Positions 1 through 6,815 of a DNA stretch of 9,795 nucleotides are shown piece after piece. Under the pieces are notes generated by a model. That model saw only the letters and a list, made by a program, of their open reading frames with translations, was not told where the DNA came from and did no database searches. The position numbers and the translations under genes were made by a program. Positions within the stretch are counted from its first letter, which is position 1, and each line of letters begins with the position of its first letter. The stretch is from NCBI GenBank assembly GCA_012032575.1, contig JAAUSP010000264.1, positions 1 through 9,795 of the forward strand, read 5' to 3'. This DNA is from Anaerolineales bacterium. GTDB taxonomy: Bacteria; Chloroflexota; Anaerolineae; 4572-78; J111.

Positions 1-77
1 AGTTTTTTGCAAGCATCGGGCCATAATTTCTGGCGCGAGCGCTGAGTTCTTGGAGGGACCATCACCAATGGGGTTGC
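1..77. other. Unassigned stretch before the first terminator
   Basis: No convincing reading frame or RNA family is recognisable here. Because a plus-strand intrinsic terminator follows at once (78-113), this may be the 3' end of a transcript, coding or non-coding, that begins outside the window. The ATCACCA near position 61 superficially resembles a CCA tail, but no tRNA T-arm precedes it. Confidence 0.3.
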
Positions 78-113
78 GACGCCTGCCAGTTATCTGGCGA
101 GGCGTCTTTTTTT
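78..113 (+). terminator. Rho-independent terminator
   Basis: The left arm GACGCCTGCCAG (78-89) pairs with CTGGCGAGGCGTC (94-106), with one bulged base and a TTAT loop. Seven Ts follow at once (107-113). The T tract places the terminated transcript on the plus strand, coming from upstream of or at the left edge of the window. Confidence 0.85.
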
Positions 114-289
114 GCCGGCCAATCATTTAATCCGGTCAAGCTAAAAGGATTTTTACAGGATTGAGAAATGATGACTGAATTGACCGACCTAGGTTTGAGT
201 CCATAAAAGATGGACAATCAGGCCCGGCCCGCCAAGCTGCGCCTGATCGGGCACTTTATGACGACACCGCCAATGTCGCTATAAAGCAA

Positions 290-315
290 AAGAGACTTGT
301 GCCATCAAGTCTCTT
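290..315. repeat. Perfect hairpin, loop TGCCAT (copy 1)
   Basis: AAGAGACTTG (290-299) pairs over ten bases with CAAGTCTCTT (306-315) around the loop TGCCAT (300-305). No T tract follows, so it is not a typical intrinsic terminator. The same loop, also closed by a G-C pair, recurs in the hairpin at 344-365 on an unrelated stem sequence. Confidence 0.7.
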
Positions 316-343
316 ATCGCTGTCGAATAATGCTTAAGTTTTG

Positions 344-365
344 AGTGAGAGTGCCATCTCTCACT
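344..365. repeat. Perfect hairpin, loop TGCCAT (copy 2)
   Basis: AGTGAGAG (344-351) pairs over eight bases with CTCTCACT (358-365) around the loop TGCCAT (352-357). The stem differs from that of copy 1 while the loop and closing pair are the same. That pattern is expected if the loop, not the stem, is what is recognised. Confidence 0.7.
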
Positions 366-453
366 GCGTCAGCCCCTTAAGTGGGGAAGGATGAGTTGCG
401 CTTCAGCGCCTCCTTTGTCAAACGCATCCTTATCATAGCAGGATGTGGATTTT

Positions 454-482
454 TTGTCAAGGGGCGTCAGCGCTTTTAAAAG
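454..482 (+). promoter_or_regulatory. Possible sigma-70-type promoter for the initiator-like gene
   Basis: TTGTCA (454-459, five of six matches to TTGACA) is followed after 17 bases by TAAAAG (477-482, four of six matches to TATAAT). Transcription would start near 489-492, about 30 bases before the ATG at 520. This agrees with choosing that ATG over the in-frame GTG at 445, which lies upstream of the -35 box. It is a consensus match by eye only. Confidence 0.35.
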
Positions 483-508
483 TTGCGAGCGGCATCAACC
501 CTCGCAAC
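482..508 (+). promoter_or_regulatory. Leader hairpin before the initiator-like gene
   Basis: GTTGCGAG (482-489) pairs perfectly with CTCGCAAC (501-508) around an 11-base loop. The stem ends two bases before the AGAGG Shine-Dalgarno-like sequence (511-515) of the ATG at 520. It overlaps the proposed -10 box and start point, so it could act as an operator at DNA level or a translation-modulating hairpin in RNA. Which one is unknown. Confidence 0.4.
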
Positions 509-519
509 CCAGAGGCCGT

Positions 520-2554
520 ATGCCCGGCGAAGACAAATTATTTCACCTCCACGGAGTGTACAACACTCTTTATAATGCGACGACCCGGCCCGACTTTCGT
601 TTCGTGGTCAGCCGCTACTTTATTGACGAGTGGGTCCCGCTGCTGGGGCCATCCCTGGCCTGGCTGGTCGTTGGCCTGCGCCAGCAGTGCTTTTGGAATC
701 ACCGGCGCGACTGGTGCATCGTTGATAAAGCTACCTTGAGCCGCGAAACTGCCCTGGATGAGCGCACCATCGAGCGCTGTTTCAAAAAACCGTACAGTGC
801 CTGGTTTGTCATCGAGGTCAGCCATCGCTACCAATACCGTACCCAAATCGGCAAAAAGGTCCGGGACAAGAATCGCTACCAACTGCTCCTCGATGAGCCG
901 CTTTCGCCGCGCCACCAGCTTGGCCTGGCTGCACTGATTCGAGAACTGGCTCCGGCTGATACCGAACCGCTGACAGCCGCCCTGTCAGTGCTGGACACGC
1001 TGATCTCCCTGCCCCACCTAACCGACAAAATTTCTCATACCGGTTCTGTTCCTGACAACCTGTCACGCCGCTCTGTTCTGGAAATTGTGGCCGACACGCT
1101 GGCCCTCGACCTGGCCGGCATGAGCGCCGATGCGCAGCTGGTCAAACTGGATCAGCGCTGCGCCGAACTGTACAACCTGATTGTCCAACCTAATAAAATC
1201 CATGTCGGCTGGCAATATTTCCGGCTCGAGTGGGTGCGTCTCCTGGGACACGCCCTGGCCTGGGTGGTCATCTATCTGCGGCGTCACTGCTATTGGGATG
1301 AGGCCAGCGGTGAGCTGCGCGATACCCTGTCCCTCTATAAGAAAGAGCTGGCGGCGGCTATTAACCAAACCCCGCGCAATCTGGCCAACCTGATGGATAA
1401 TCCTTATGCAGCGCTTTTTTTCACCACGCCCGACGCCGATGAAGCCGCCACCGGCTCGGAGCCGCGTAACAAACCAACTTTGTACCGGGTGCGCATGGTG
1501 GACGAACCCTTAACCCCGACCGACCAGGAACAGGTCGCCCAAACCCTTCGCCAACGGGTTCAGGCCGACTATTACGGTCAGAATGTCGAGAATGGACAGC
1601 TTAATTTGTTCCCGATTCTCGACCGGCTCTCTAACCGACAGAATTTCGCTTACGGTCATGTACCCGAAAAAATGCCGTCCGGTGAGCCGAAAGAAAGTCG
1701 TTTAGAAAACGGTTCGGCGGAAAAATGCCGCAACATGATATGTCAACTAGCGGAAAAAATGCCGCAACTTTAAAGGACTCTTTTGAAACACTTTCTGAAT
1801 CTAAAAAAATACAACAACAAGCACAACCTGCTGCTGTTGTTAGCAAATCTTCAGCTTTAGCAACAGTACTTGACGATTTGTCCATTCAGGAACCGGCTCG
1901 AAGCAAATTGTTAGCCAATCCTGAGATGACCGTAACCAGAGTGGGGGCCTGGTTTCTCTATGCGGAAACTCAGGCTAATTTGACCGACCCGCAGGCTTAT
2001 GTGATCAAACGCCTGCTGGCGAATGATCCCCGCCTGTGGAATTTGTTGCTTTTGCCCGGATGGACGACGCCACCTGGACCCTCTTTGAAACAGCGACCGC
2101 TGCTTTGCGTGAAGGATTGCCCCCGCCGACGCCCATCGTCCCGGATTTGGTGGAAACCTTTGTAAATTGGGCTGACATCTACGCTAATCTGGAGCCGACC
2201 GAGACAAGATACTTATTGGCGCAGCCTTATCCCACGCAGCTTACGCCCCAAGTCGAAGCAGAATTCCAATCAGTCGTAGAAACGGGGGATCCCACCCGTG
2301 ACCTGGCTCGAAACCTGTGGCGCGATACGCTGGCCCATCTCCAACGCCAGATGACAAAACAAACCTTCGACACCTGGCTCAAGCCAACCGAGGTGCTTGA
2401 CTACCGGGATCGTGAGTTTGTGATTGACGCCAAAAGCGCTTTCGCCAAAGATTGGCTGGAAAACCGGCTGATCAAAACCATCGAAGCCGCTTTGAGCAGC
2501 GTCGCCGGCGAACCCACTCGCGTGCGTTTTGCTTTACCCGGACAGGCCGGTTAA
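520..2554 (+). CDS. Initiator-like protein: two winged-helix-like repeats plus DnaA-N-like domain (two apparent frameshifts)
   Basis: Function unproven. The reading frame breaks twice. One extra A in the A-run at 1721-1725 joins 520-1773 to the next frame, and one extra G after 2038 joins that to the frame ending at 2554. The repaired product is about 678 aa. Residues ~14-145 and ~217-345 are two copies of one domain: a start such as SRYFIDEWVPLLG or QYFRLEWVRLLG, a tryptophan-rich helix, an HTH-like segment (LSRETALDERTIERCF in copy 1) and a wing ending in DEPLSP or DEPLTP. A linker follows. The last ~85 residues match DnaA domain I (LWRDTLAHLQRQMTKQTF, then DTWLKP and KDWLENRL), but the AAA+ and DNA-binding domains of DnaA are absent. 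ATG 520 is preferred because AGAGG precedes it and the -35 box lies upstream. Paired winged helices are typical of iteron-binding initiators; a genome-wide repeat-binding or accessory replication protein is equally possible. Confidence 0.7.
1018..1036 (+). repeat. Iteron-like motif inside the initiator-like gene, CCGAC subtype
   Basis: CTAACCGACAAAATTTCTC matches the motif repeated at 2736-3577 apart from the CCGAC variant and its last bases. It lies in the stretch between the two winged-helix-like repeats and is read as LTDKIS, so it is conserved as DNA within a coding sequence or arose there. Confidence 0.6.
1631..1650 (+). repeat. Iteron-like motif inside the initiator-like gene, CCGAC subtype
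   Basis: CTAACCGACAGAATTTCGCT differs from the copy at 6780 at one position (G for A). It is read as SNRQNFA at the start of the linker after the second winged-helix-like repeat. Confidence 0.65.
1663..1768 (+). repeat. Three copies of a CGGAAAAAATGCCG-type repeat in the linker
   Basis: Related sequences occur at 1663-1680 (CCCGAAAAAATGCCGTCC), 1713-1734 and 1747-1768 (CTAGCGGAAAAAATGCCGC). The second has five As where the others have six, which is exactly where the reading frame breaks. GCGG and CCGC form short inverted ends. The CTAGCGG start resembles the CTAAGCGG start of the intergenic motif, so these may be divergent members of the same family. They encode EKMP or SGKNAA depending on frame. 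Confidence 0.5.
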
Positions 2555-2704
2555 CGGTTGCTTGTTTTTCTCCCCTTGACTTTCCCGCGTTAAACAGTTC
2601 CACGGAATTCTCATCTGCCTGCTGAATTAGGCCAAAAAACTACATTTGGCTGTCCAAAAGCTTGATTTACCCCCTTGAAACTCGGTTTTCAGAAAAAGAG
2701 AGAC

Positions 2705-2731
2705 ACCCCAGTAGGGTAGGGGAGGGGGGAC
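2705..2731. repeat. G-rich direct repeat, copy 1
   Basis: A tract with runs of three, four and six Gs (around GTAGGGTAGGGGAGGGGGG, 2711-2729) follows a nearby GAGACA. A similar tract at 2924-2952 also follows GAGACA. An iteron-like motif starts five bases downstream, at 2736. Confidence 0.55.
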
Positions 2732-2735
2732 TTAT

Positions 2736-2754
2736 CTATCCGGCAAAATTTCAC
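2736..2754 (+). repeat. Iteron-like motif 1 of the intergenic array
   Basis: CTATCCGGCAAAATTTCAC matches the array consensus with T for A at position 4 and A for G near the end. It is the most divergent intergenic copy and sits just after the first G-rich tract. Confidence 0.6.
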
Positions 2755-2798
2755 ATCGTAAGAAAATCAAGCAGTTCCAGAATTTAATTTAGTCAAAA

Positions 2799-2858
2799 CG
2801 TGTTGCGTCTTACGTCTTGCATAAGAAAAAGCAAACCGAACACGCAAGACGTAACACG
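2799..2858. repeat. Inverted repeat built on 7-bp units
   Basis: The right arm GCAAGACGTAACACG (2844-2858) is the reverse complement of CGTGTT plus ACGTCTTGC on the left (2799-2804 and 2812-2820). The left arm carries an extra 7 bp, so that GCGTCTT and ACGTCTT stand in tandem. The loop between the arms is about 23 bases. The design (7-bp unit, inverted arms) echoes the different GTAGACR repeats in the ATPase operon. Confidence 0.6.
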
Positions 2859-2923
2859 AATATTCGATTAATGATTGTTTTCCTGGGCAGTGTTGTTCGC
2901 GGCATTTTCAAAAAAATAGTGAG

Positions 2924-2952
2924 ACAGGTCGGTAGGGGGAGGGGAGGGGGCG
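2924..2952. repeat. G-rich direct repeat, copy 2
   Basis: G runs of five, four and five in GGTAGGGGGAGGGGAGGGGG are preceded by GAGACA, as in the copy at 2705-2731. An iteron-like motif follows at 2978. The pair of G tract plus motif suggests an old duplication of about 220-240 bp. Confidence 0.55.
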
Positions 2953-2977
2953 ACAAAAATGGGTTCCTTTCGGTGAT

Positions 2978-2997
2978 CTAACCGGCAAAATTTCGCT
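2978..2997 (+). repeat. Iteron-like motif 2 (CTAACCGGC subtype)
   Basis: CTAACCGGCAAAATTTCGCT is a full match to the consensus. It contains an imperfect 12-bp dyad, GCAAAATTTCGC, centred on AAATTT with one mismatched pair. Confidence 0.8.
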
Positions 2998-3072
2998 TGA
3001 ATAGGCAAAAGAGTGAACAGACTCGATAGAGCAGGGGAGAAAGTAGCTTTTTGGGATCATTTCCTGGGTTGT

Positions 3073-3090
3073 CTAACCGGCAAATATTCG
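3073..3090 (+). repeat. Iteron-like motif 3 (CTAACCGGC subtype)
   Basis: CTAACCGGCAAATATTCG has the AAATTT core changed to AATATT but keeps its position and orientation. It starts 95 bp after the previous motif. Confidence 0.7.
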
Positions 3091-3149
3091 TATTGATTTC
3101 TTGAGTTCTGATCCATCTGGTACTGTCAATGTGCTTCTGTTCCCTATTC

Positions 3150-3169
3150 CTAACCGGCAAAATTTCGTT
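3150..3169 (+). repeat. Iteron-like motif 4 (CTAACCGGC subtype)
   Basis: CTAACCGGCAAAATTTCGTT matches the consensus except at one base near the end. It starts 77 bp after the previous motif. Confidence 0.75.
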
Positions 3170-3198
3170 TAGGGTACAAAACCAAACCTGCCTAACAT

Positions 3199-3216
3199 CT
3201 AACCGGCAAATTTTCT
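3199..3216 (+). repeat. Iteron-like motif 5 (CTAACCGGC subtype)
   Basis: CTAACCGGCAAATTTTCT has one A replaced by T in the core. It is the last copy of the CC subtype; all copies from here to 3577 carry GC instead. Confidence 0.7.
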
Positions 3217-3272
3217 AATAAAGCAACAGAATAAGCAGAACTAACGGATGGTATAGTAAAAACCAGTTTTAC

Positions 3273-3292
3273 CTAAGCGGCAAAATTTCGCT
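3273..3292 (+). repeat. Iteron-like motif 6 (CTAAGCGGC subtype)
   Basis: CTAAGCGGCAAAATTTCGCT is a full-length copy and the first of four with the GC subtype. Confidence 0.8.
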
Positions 3293-3342
3293 AAGTATAG
3301 GATTGCAAAAAATCGTCGCGATTTGCCGTAACCGATGCCTGG

Positions 3343-3437
3343 CATGTAATTTCGAGCGCCAGCGAGAAATCTTCTTGCCCGTCTTAACATTTTTTGCAGG
3401 AGCAACGAAGATTCCGACCGCAGGGAGGAATGACATG
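3343..3437. mobile_element. MITE-like dispersed repeat, copy A
   Basis: A 95-bp element bounded by CATG. It starts with TAATTTCGAGCGCCAGCG and AGAAATCTTC and ends with GAAGATTCCGACCGC and GGAATGACATG. The copy at 6816-6915, read in reverse complement, has the same two ends and a different centre. It carries no coding capacity. Elements of this look (TCATTTCGAGCG...AATGACA) are common dispersed repeats in bacterial genomes; transposition by a supplied enzyme is inference. Confidence 0.65.
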
Positions 3438-3455
3438 ATTGCTTGCTCTTATTAT

Positions 3456-3475
3456 CTAAGCGGCAAAATTTCGTA
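3456..3475 (+). repeat. Iteron-like motif 7 (CTAAGCGGC subtype)
   Basis: CTAAGCGGCAAAATTTCGTA, preceded by TTAT. It starts 30 bp before the next copy, the closest spacing in the array. Confidence 0.78.
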
Positions 3476-3485
3476 TGTCTTCTAT

Positions 3486-3505
3486 CTAAGCGGCAAAATT
3501 TCGCC
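3486..3505 (+). repeat. Iteron-like motif 8 (CTAAGCGGC subtype)
   Basis: CTAAGCGGCAAAATTTCGCC, preceded by CTAT. With motif 7 it forms a 50-bp tandem pair sharing the flank YTATCTAAGCGG. Confidence 0.8.
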
Positions 3506-3559
3506 AAAGCTATTTCGTGTATGAAAACGGTGACTTTCTAATAGTAATCAACAATTTAT

Positions 3560-3577
3560 CTAAGCGGCAAAATTTCC
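3560..3577 (+). repeat. Iteron-like motif 9 (CTAAGCGGC subtype)
   Basis: CTAAGCGGCAAAATTTCC, preceded by TTAT. It is the last copy of the block and lies 20 bases upstream of the possible promoter of the fusion gene, so a bound protein here could affect that promoter. Confidence 0.75.
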
Positions 3578-3596
3578 ATCAGGTATCTTCTTGATT

Positions 3597-3626
3597 TTGG
3601 CGCAAGAAAGGGTTGGCAGGTAAAAT
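3597..3626 (+). promoter_or_regulatory. Possible weak promoter for the fusion gene
   Basis: TTGGCG (3597-3602) and TAAAAT (3621-3626) are separated by 18 bases, giving an expected start near 3633-3636 and a leader of about 75 bases. The -35 box is a poor match. Called by eye only. Confidence 0.25.
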
Positions 3627-3708
3627 TACGAGCTTTGTACGCCTGAGCAGCCCCGACTTCAAGGGGGGCGAGCCGGGTATCTCCCAATTTTTCTGAAAAG
3701 GCTAACCG

Positions 3709-6700
3709 ATGATAACCGTTAAATATGAGTTCCCTACCTTTACCGCAGAAGAAGCGAGCCGCCTCGCTCATGAGTATTATGGTCTGAACGCTACCGCCCA
3801 GCCTCTCCCCAGCGAGCGTGACCAGAATTTTTATCTCACAACCGACGCCGGCCAGGAATTTGTGCTCAAAATTGCCAACGCGACCGAGGAGCGAGCACTG
3901 CTCGAACTGCAAAACGACGTGCTGGAGCATCTGGCCGGCCACGCATCCAATCTGTCGCTCTCGCGGGTGTGCCGCAGTATCAGCGGTGATTCGATGGTGA
4001 CGATAGCCAACGGCGACGGCGTGGCTCACCTGATGCGTTTATTGACCTATGTGCCGGGTCAGCTTTTTGCGCATGTAAACCCTCATACGCCGACACTGCT
4101 CCACAGTTTGGGCCGCGTGCTGGGGACGATTGACCGGGCGCTGCAAGATTTCAGTCACCCGGCTGCCCGGCGCACCTTGAAGTGGGATTTACCCCACGCG
4201 GCCTGGATTCGAGATTATATCCACCACATTACCCCAGCGGATCGCCGCGCCATCGTCGAAGGGATGCTGGCCCAATTTGAAACCCAGGTTGTGCCTGCGC
4301 TACCTACCCTGCGCACCGGCGTCATCTACAATGATGCCAATGATTACAATATCCTGGTTGGTCCCGGCGACCCCTACGAACGGCAAGTGGTCGGAGTGAT
4401 TGATTTTGGCGATTTGGTGGAGACCCAGACCGTCTGCGAATTGGCGATTGCCCTGGCCTACGCCATGATGGACAAGGCCGACCCGCTCGCTGCTGCGGTT
4501 CACGTCGTCGCCGGTTATCACACAGCCTTCCCCCTGACCGAGGCGGAACTGAGCGTGCTCTTCCCGCTGATCTGCACCCGCCTCTGCTTGACCGTGACCA
4601 ACTCGGCTTACCAGCGGCAGGTGGAGCCGGATAATTCCTATCTGGTCATCAGCGAACGGCCCGCCTGGGCTTTGTTGGAAACATTGGCCGCGACCCCGTC
4701 CCAACTGGCTCATTACATGTTCCGGCTGGCCTGTGGATTACCCCCCTGTCCTCATACTCCGGCGGTGACAGCCTGGCTCACAAATAACCGTGACCAGATC
4801 GGGCGGCTGGTTGAACCAGATTTGAGCCTGGACCCCCCCGTCATTTTCGATCTGAGCGTGGGCAGCCTGGAACTCGGCAACTCAGCCGACTTTGCCGATG
4901 TAACCAGTTTTACCCGAAAACTTTTCGACCGCCTGAGTGCCGCCAACACCCCTGTCGGTATCGGCCCATACAACGAAGCCCGCCCGGTTTACACCAGCGA
5001 GCTGTTCAAAGCGGACAGCGACCACGGTCCCGAATGGCGTACCGTGCATACCGGTCTCGATCTGTTCATGGCGGCCGGCTCGCCGGTTTATGCGCCTCTG
5101 GATGGCGTTGTCCACAGCTTTGCCAACAATGCCGGCCCGCTCGATTACGGCCCGACGATTATCCTGGAACATTCGGTGGGGGATGGCTTGACCTTTTTCA
5201 CCCTGTATGGGCATCTCAGTGCGGACTCGCTGACTGGATTGTCCGCAGGCAGGCCGGTCAAAAAAGGCGACCGGATTGCGACCATTGGCGATTCTACAGT
5301 CAATGGTGGTTGGCCGCCCCATCTCCATTTTCAAATCATCACCGATATGCTGGAGCGCAGCGGTGAATTTCCCGGCGTGGCCCGTCCCAGCCAGCGCGAG
5401 TTGTGGCTCAGCCTCAGTCCTGATCCCAATTTGATAACCCGGATTCCCGCGCTCTCTGCTAAAGATGAGCCGGCCATGAACATCGAGCAAATTTTGACGG
5501 TGCGGCGGCAGCATCTGGGCAAGAATCTGAGCATTTCCTATCGCCAGCCGCTCAAAATTGTGCGCGGTTATCGGCAGTACCTTTACGCTGAGGATGGTCA
5601 GCCTTATCTCGACGCGGTCAATAATGTGCCGCACGTGGGACACAACCACCCGCGAGTCGTCAAAGCCGGGCAGGCGCAGATGGCCGTACTGAACACCAAC
5701 ACCCGTTATCTGCACGAAAGCCTGGTTCGCTACGCCGAGCGACTCTGTGCCACGCTGCCCGAACCGCTGCAAGTCTGCTATTTTGTCTGCTCCGGCAGCG
5801 AGGCCAACGAACTGGCGCTGCGCCTGGCCCGCACCCACACCCGGCGGAAAGATACGATTGTGGTAGATGTAGGCTACCACGGCAACACCAGCAGCCTGAT
5901 CGAAATCAGTTCCTATAAATTCGATGGGCCGGGCGGCGCGGGTGCACCGGCTCATGTCCACAAAGTGGCGATGCCCGATGTTTATCGCGGCCCATACAAG
6001 CAGGCCGACCCGCAGGTGGGCGAAAAATATGCCCAACACGTGGCCGAAGCCATCGAGCAAATTCAGGGGCGCGGCCAACAGGCGGGCGCGTTCATCTGCG
6101 AATCGATTCTAAGCTGTGGGGGGCAGATTGTCCTGCCGCCGGGCTACTTGCCGGCGGTTTACCAGCAGGTGCGCGCTGCCGGCGGCGTTTGTATTGCCGA
6201 CGAGGTGCAGGTCGGCTTTGGCCGGGTCGGGACTCATTTTTGGGCCTTTGAAGCGCAGGGTGTCGTGCCCGACATTATCACCCTGGGCAAGCCGATTGGC
6301 AACGGGCATCCGCTGGCGGCGGTCATCACCACGCCGGAGATTGCGGCCTCGTTCGACAACGGGATGGAATATTTCAACACTTTTGGCGGCAACCCGGTCT
6401 CGTGCGCCATCGGCATGGCGGTCCTCGACGTGATTGCCGAGGAAGGGCTGCAAGCCAACGCTTTGGCCGTCGGCGAGCGGTTGCTGGCCGGACTGCGCGG
6501 GTTGATGGAGCGGCATCCGCTCATCGGCGATGCGCGCGGGCTGGGGCTGTTCGTCGGCATCGAGCTGGTGCTGGACCGCCACACTCTGGAGCCTGCCGGC
6601 GCGGCAGCCTCGTACATTGCCAATCGTATGCGCGATCATGGCATTTTGGTCAGCACCGACGGCCCTTATCACAATGTTCTGAAAATCAAGCCGCCAATGG

Positions 6701-6783
6701 TCTTCAACGCCGAGAACGCCGATTTTTTTGTCGCTACGCTGGATAAAATTATGGCCGAGAATTTTGTACGGAGTGTCATCTAA
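3709..6783 (+). CDS. Three-domain fusion: hydroxylysine-kinase-like / M23 peptidase / class III aminotransferase-fold phospholyase
   Basis: An intact 1024-aa protein. Residues ~1-345 are an APH-fold kinase closest to animal hydroxylysine kinase (HYKK): SERDQNFYL at 35-43, FVLKIAN with K54, RLLTYVPG at 110-117, [10 protein letters not shown] with D209 and N214, and IDFGD at 231-235. Residues ~416-575 are an M23 (LytM-type) domain with its metal ligands present: HTGLD (H447, D451), YGH (H502) and HLH (H538, H540). Residues ~595-1020 are a class III PLP enzyme resembling ETNPPL/PHYKPL phospholyases: [23 protein letters not shown] at 694-705, [10 protein letters not shown] with D831, and Schiff-base lysine K861 in [11 protein letters not shown]. 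In animals the two enzymes phosphorylate 5-hydroxylysine and then remove phosphate and ammonia; joining them suggests the same two steps here, with the true substrate unproven. No signal peptide is visible, so a cytoplasmic M23 domain is odd. The start is fixed by an in-frame TAA six bases upstream of the ATG; AAAAGG at 3696-3701 is a weak ribosome site. Confidence 0.9.
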   Translation: MITVKYEFPTFTAEEASRLAHEYYGLNATAQPLPSERDQNFYLTTDAGQEFVLKIANATEERALLELQNDVLEHLAGHASNLSLSRVCRSISGDSMVTIANGDGVAHLMRLLTYVPGQLFAHVNPHTPTLLHSLGRVLGTIDRALQDFSHPAARRTLKWDLPHAAWIRDYIHHITPADRRAIVEGMLAQFETQVVPALPTLRTGVIYNDANDYNILVGPGDPYERQVVGVIDFGDLVETQTVCELAIALAYAMMDKADPLAAAVHVVAGYHTAFPLTEAELSVLFPLICTRLCLTVTNSAYQRQVEPDNSYLVISERPAWALLETLAATPSQLAHYMFRLACGLPPCPHTPAVTAWLTNNRDQIGRLVEPDLSLDPPVIFDLSVGSLELGNSADFADVTSFTRKLFDRLSAANTPVGIGPYNEARPVYTSELFKADSDHGPEWRTVHTGLDLFMAAGSPVYAPLDGVVHSFANNAGPLDYGPTIILEHSVGDGLTFFTLYGHLSADSLTGLSAGRPVKKGDRIATIGDSTVNGGWPPHLHFQIITDMLERSGEFPGVARPSQRELWLSLSPDPNLITRIPALSAKDEPAMNIEQILTVRRQHLGKNLSISYRQPLKIVRGYRQYLYAEDGQPYLDAVNNVPHVGHNHPRVVKAGQAQMAVLNTNTRYLHESLVRYAERLCATLPEPLQVCYFVCSGSEANELALRLARTHTRRKDTIVVDVGYHGNTSSLIEISSYKFDGPGGAGAPAHVHKVAMPDVYRGPYKQADPQVGEKYAQHVAEAIEQIQGRGQQAGAFICESILSCGGQIVLPPGYLPAVYQQVRAAGGVCIADEVQVGFGRVGTHFWAFEAQGVVPDIITLGKPIGNGHPLAAVITTPEIAASFDNGMEYFNTFGGNPVSCAIGMAVLDVIAEEGLQANALAVGERLLAGLRGLMERHPLIGDARGLGLFVGIELVLDRHTLEPAGAAASYIANRMRDHGILVSTDGPYHNVLKIKPPMVFNAENADFFVATLDKIMAENFVRSVI

Positions 6784-6799
6784 CCGACAAAATTTCGCT
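6780..6799 (+). repeat. Iteron-like motif supplying the stop codon of the fusion gene (CCGAC subtype)
   Basis: CTAACCGACAAAATTTCGCT is a full-length copy about 3.2 kb from the main array. Its TAA is the stop codon of the fusion gene (6781-6783). It shares CCGAC with the two copies inside the initiator-like gene and not with the intergenic ones. Confidence 0.75.
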
Positions 6800-6815
6800 A
6801 ATACCCTGAAAACGT

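Larger units (their letters stand above)
114..453. other. Gene-free leader region with a chain of hairpins
   Basis: No plausible CDS is visible. The stretch holds successive potential stems. ATCAGGC 217-223 pairs with 241-247. A two-part stem at 255-285 pairs TTTAT with ATAAA and CGACA with TGTCG. Two perfect hairpins with identical loops follow at 290-315 and 344-365. Shorter pairings are CCCC/GGGG near 373-386 and GCGC/GCGC near 399-410. It may be a structured non-coding RNA or repeat debris; no known RNA family was recognised. The GGATTTTTACAGGATT around 148-163 resembles a simple dispersed repeat rather than coding sequence. Confidence 0.4.
2555..3708. other. Gene-free repeat-rich region between the initiator-like gene and the fusion gene
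   Basis: No convincing CDS occurs on either strand. Short minus-strand frames here mostly translate the repeat itself (AKFCRL) and lack family features. The region is more AT-rich than its flanks and contains nine iteron-like motifs, two G-rich direct repeats, an inverted repeat built on 7-bp units and one MITE-like element. The combination resembles a replication origin or partition-type locus, or a regulatory region of the downstream gene. No DnaA box with the TTATCCACA consensus was noticed. Confidence 0.6.

Noticed and set aside
30..77. tRNA 3' end before the terminator
   Set aside because: ATCACCA is present, but no GTTCRANNC T-loop or pairing acceptor stem can be found.
445..519. Upstream GTG start for the initiator-like gene
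   Set aside because: It has no ribosome site, would lie upstream of the best promoter match, and adds residues encoded by a hairpin with no counterpart in the second domain copy.
2030..2060. Programmed -1 frameshift at the second break of the initiator-like gene
   Set aside because: The site CTGTGGAATTT is not a slippery heptamer, and one restored G gives a seamless family-like sequence, so a missing base is simpler.
2978..3507. Two short minus-strand reading frames (2978-3160 and 3241-3507) as small proteins
   Set aside because: Much of their sequence is the motif read backwards (AKFCRL), with no ribosome site or family features.
2736..3577. CRISPR array from regularly repeated 20-bp units
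   Set aside because: Spacing varies from 30 to 242 bp, units are short and divergent, copies also occur inside genes, and no cas gene is present.
4882..6078. Long minus-strand reading frame of 398 aa
   Set aside because: It lies opposite the well-conserved M23 and aminotransferase coding sequence; open antisense frames are common in GC-rich genes and this one shows no domain.
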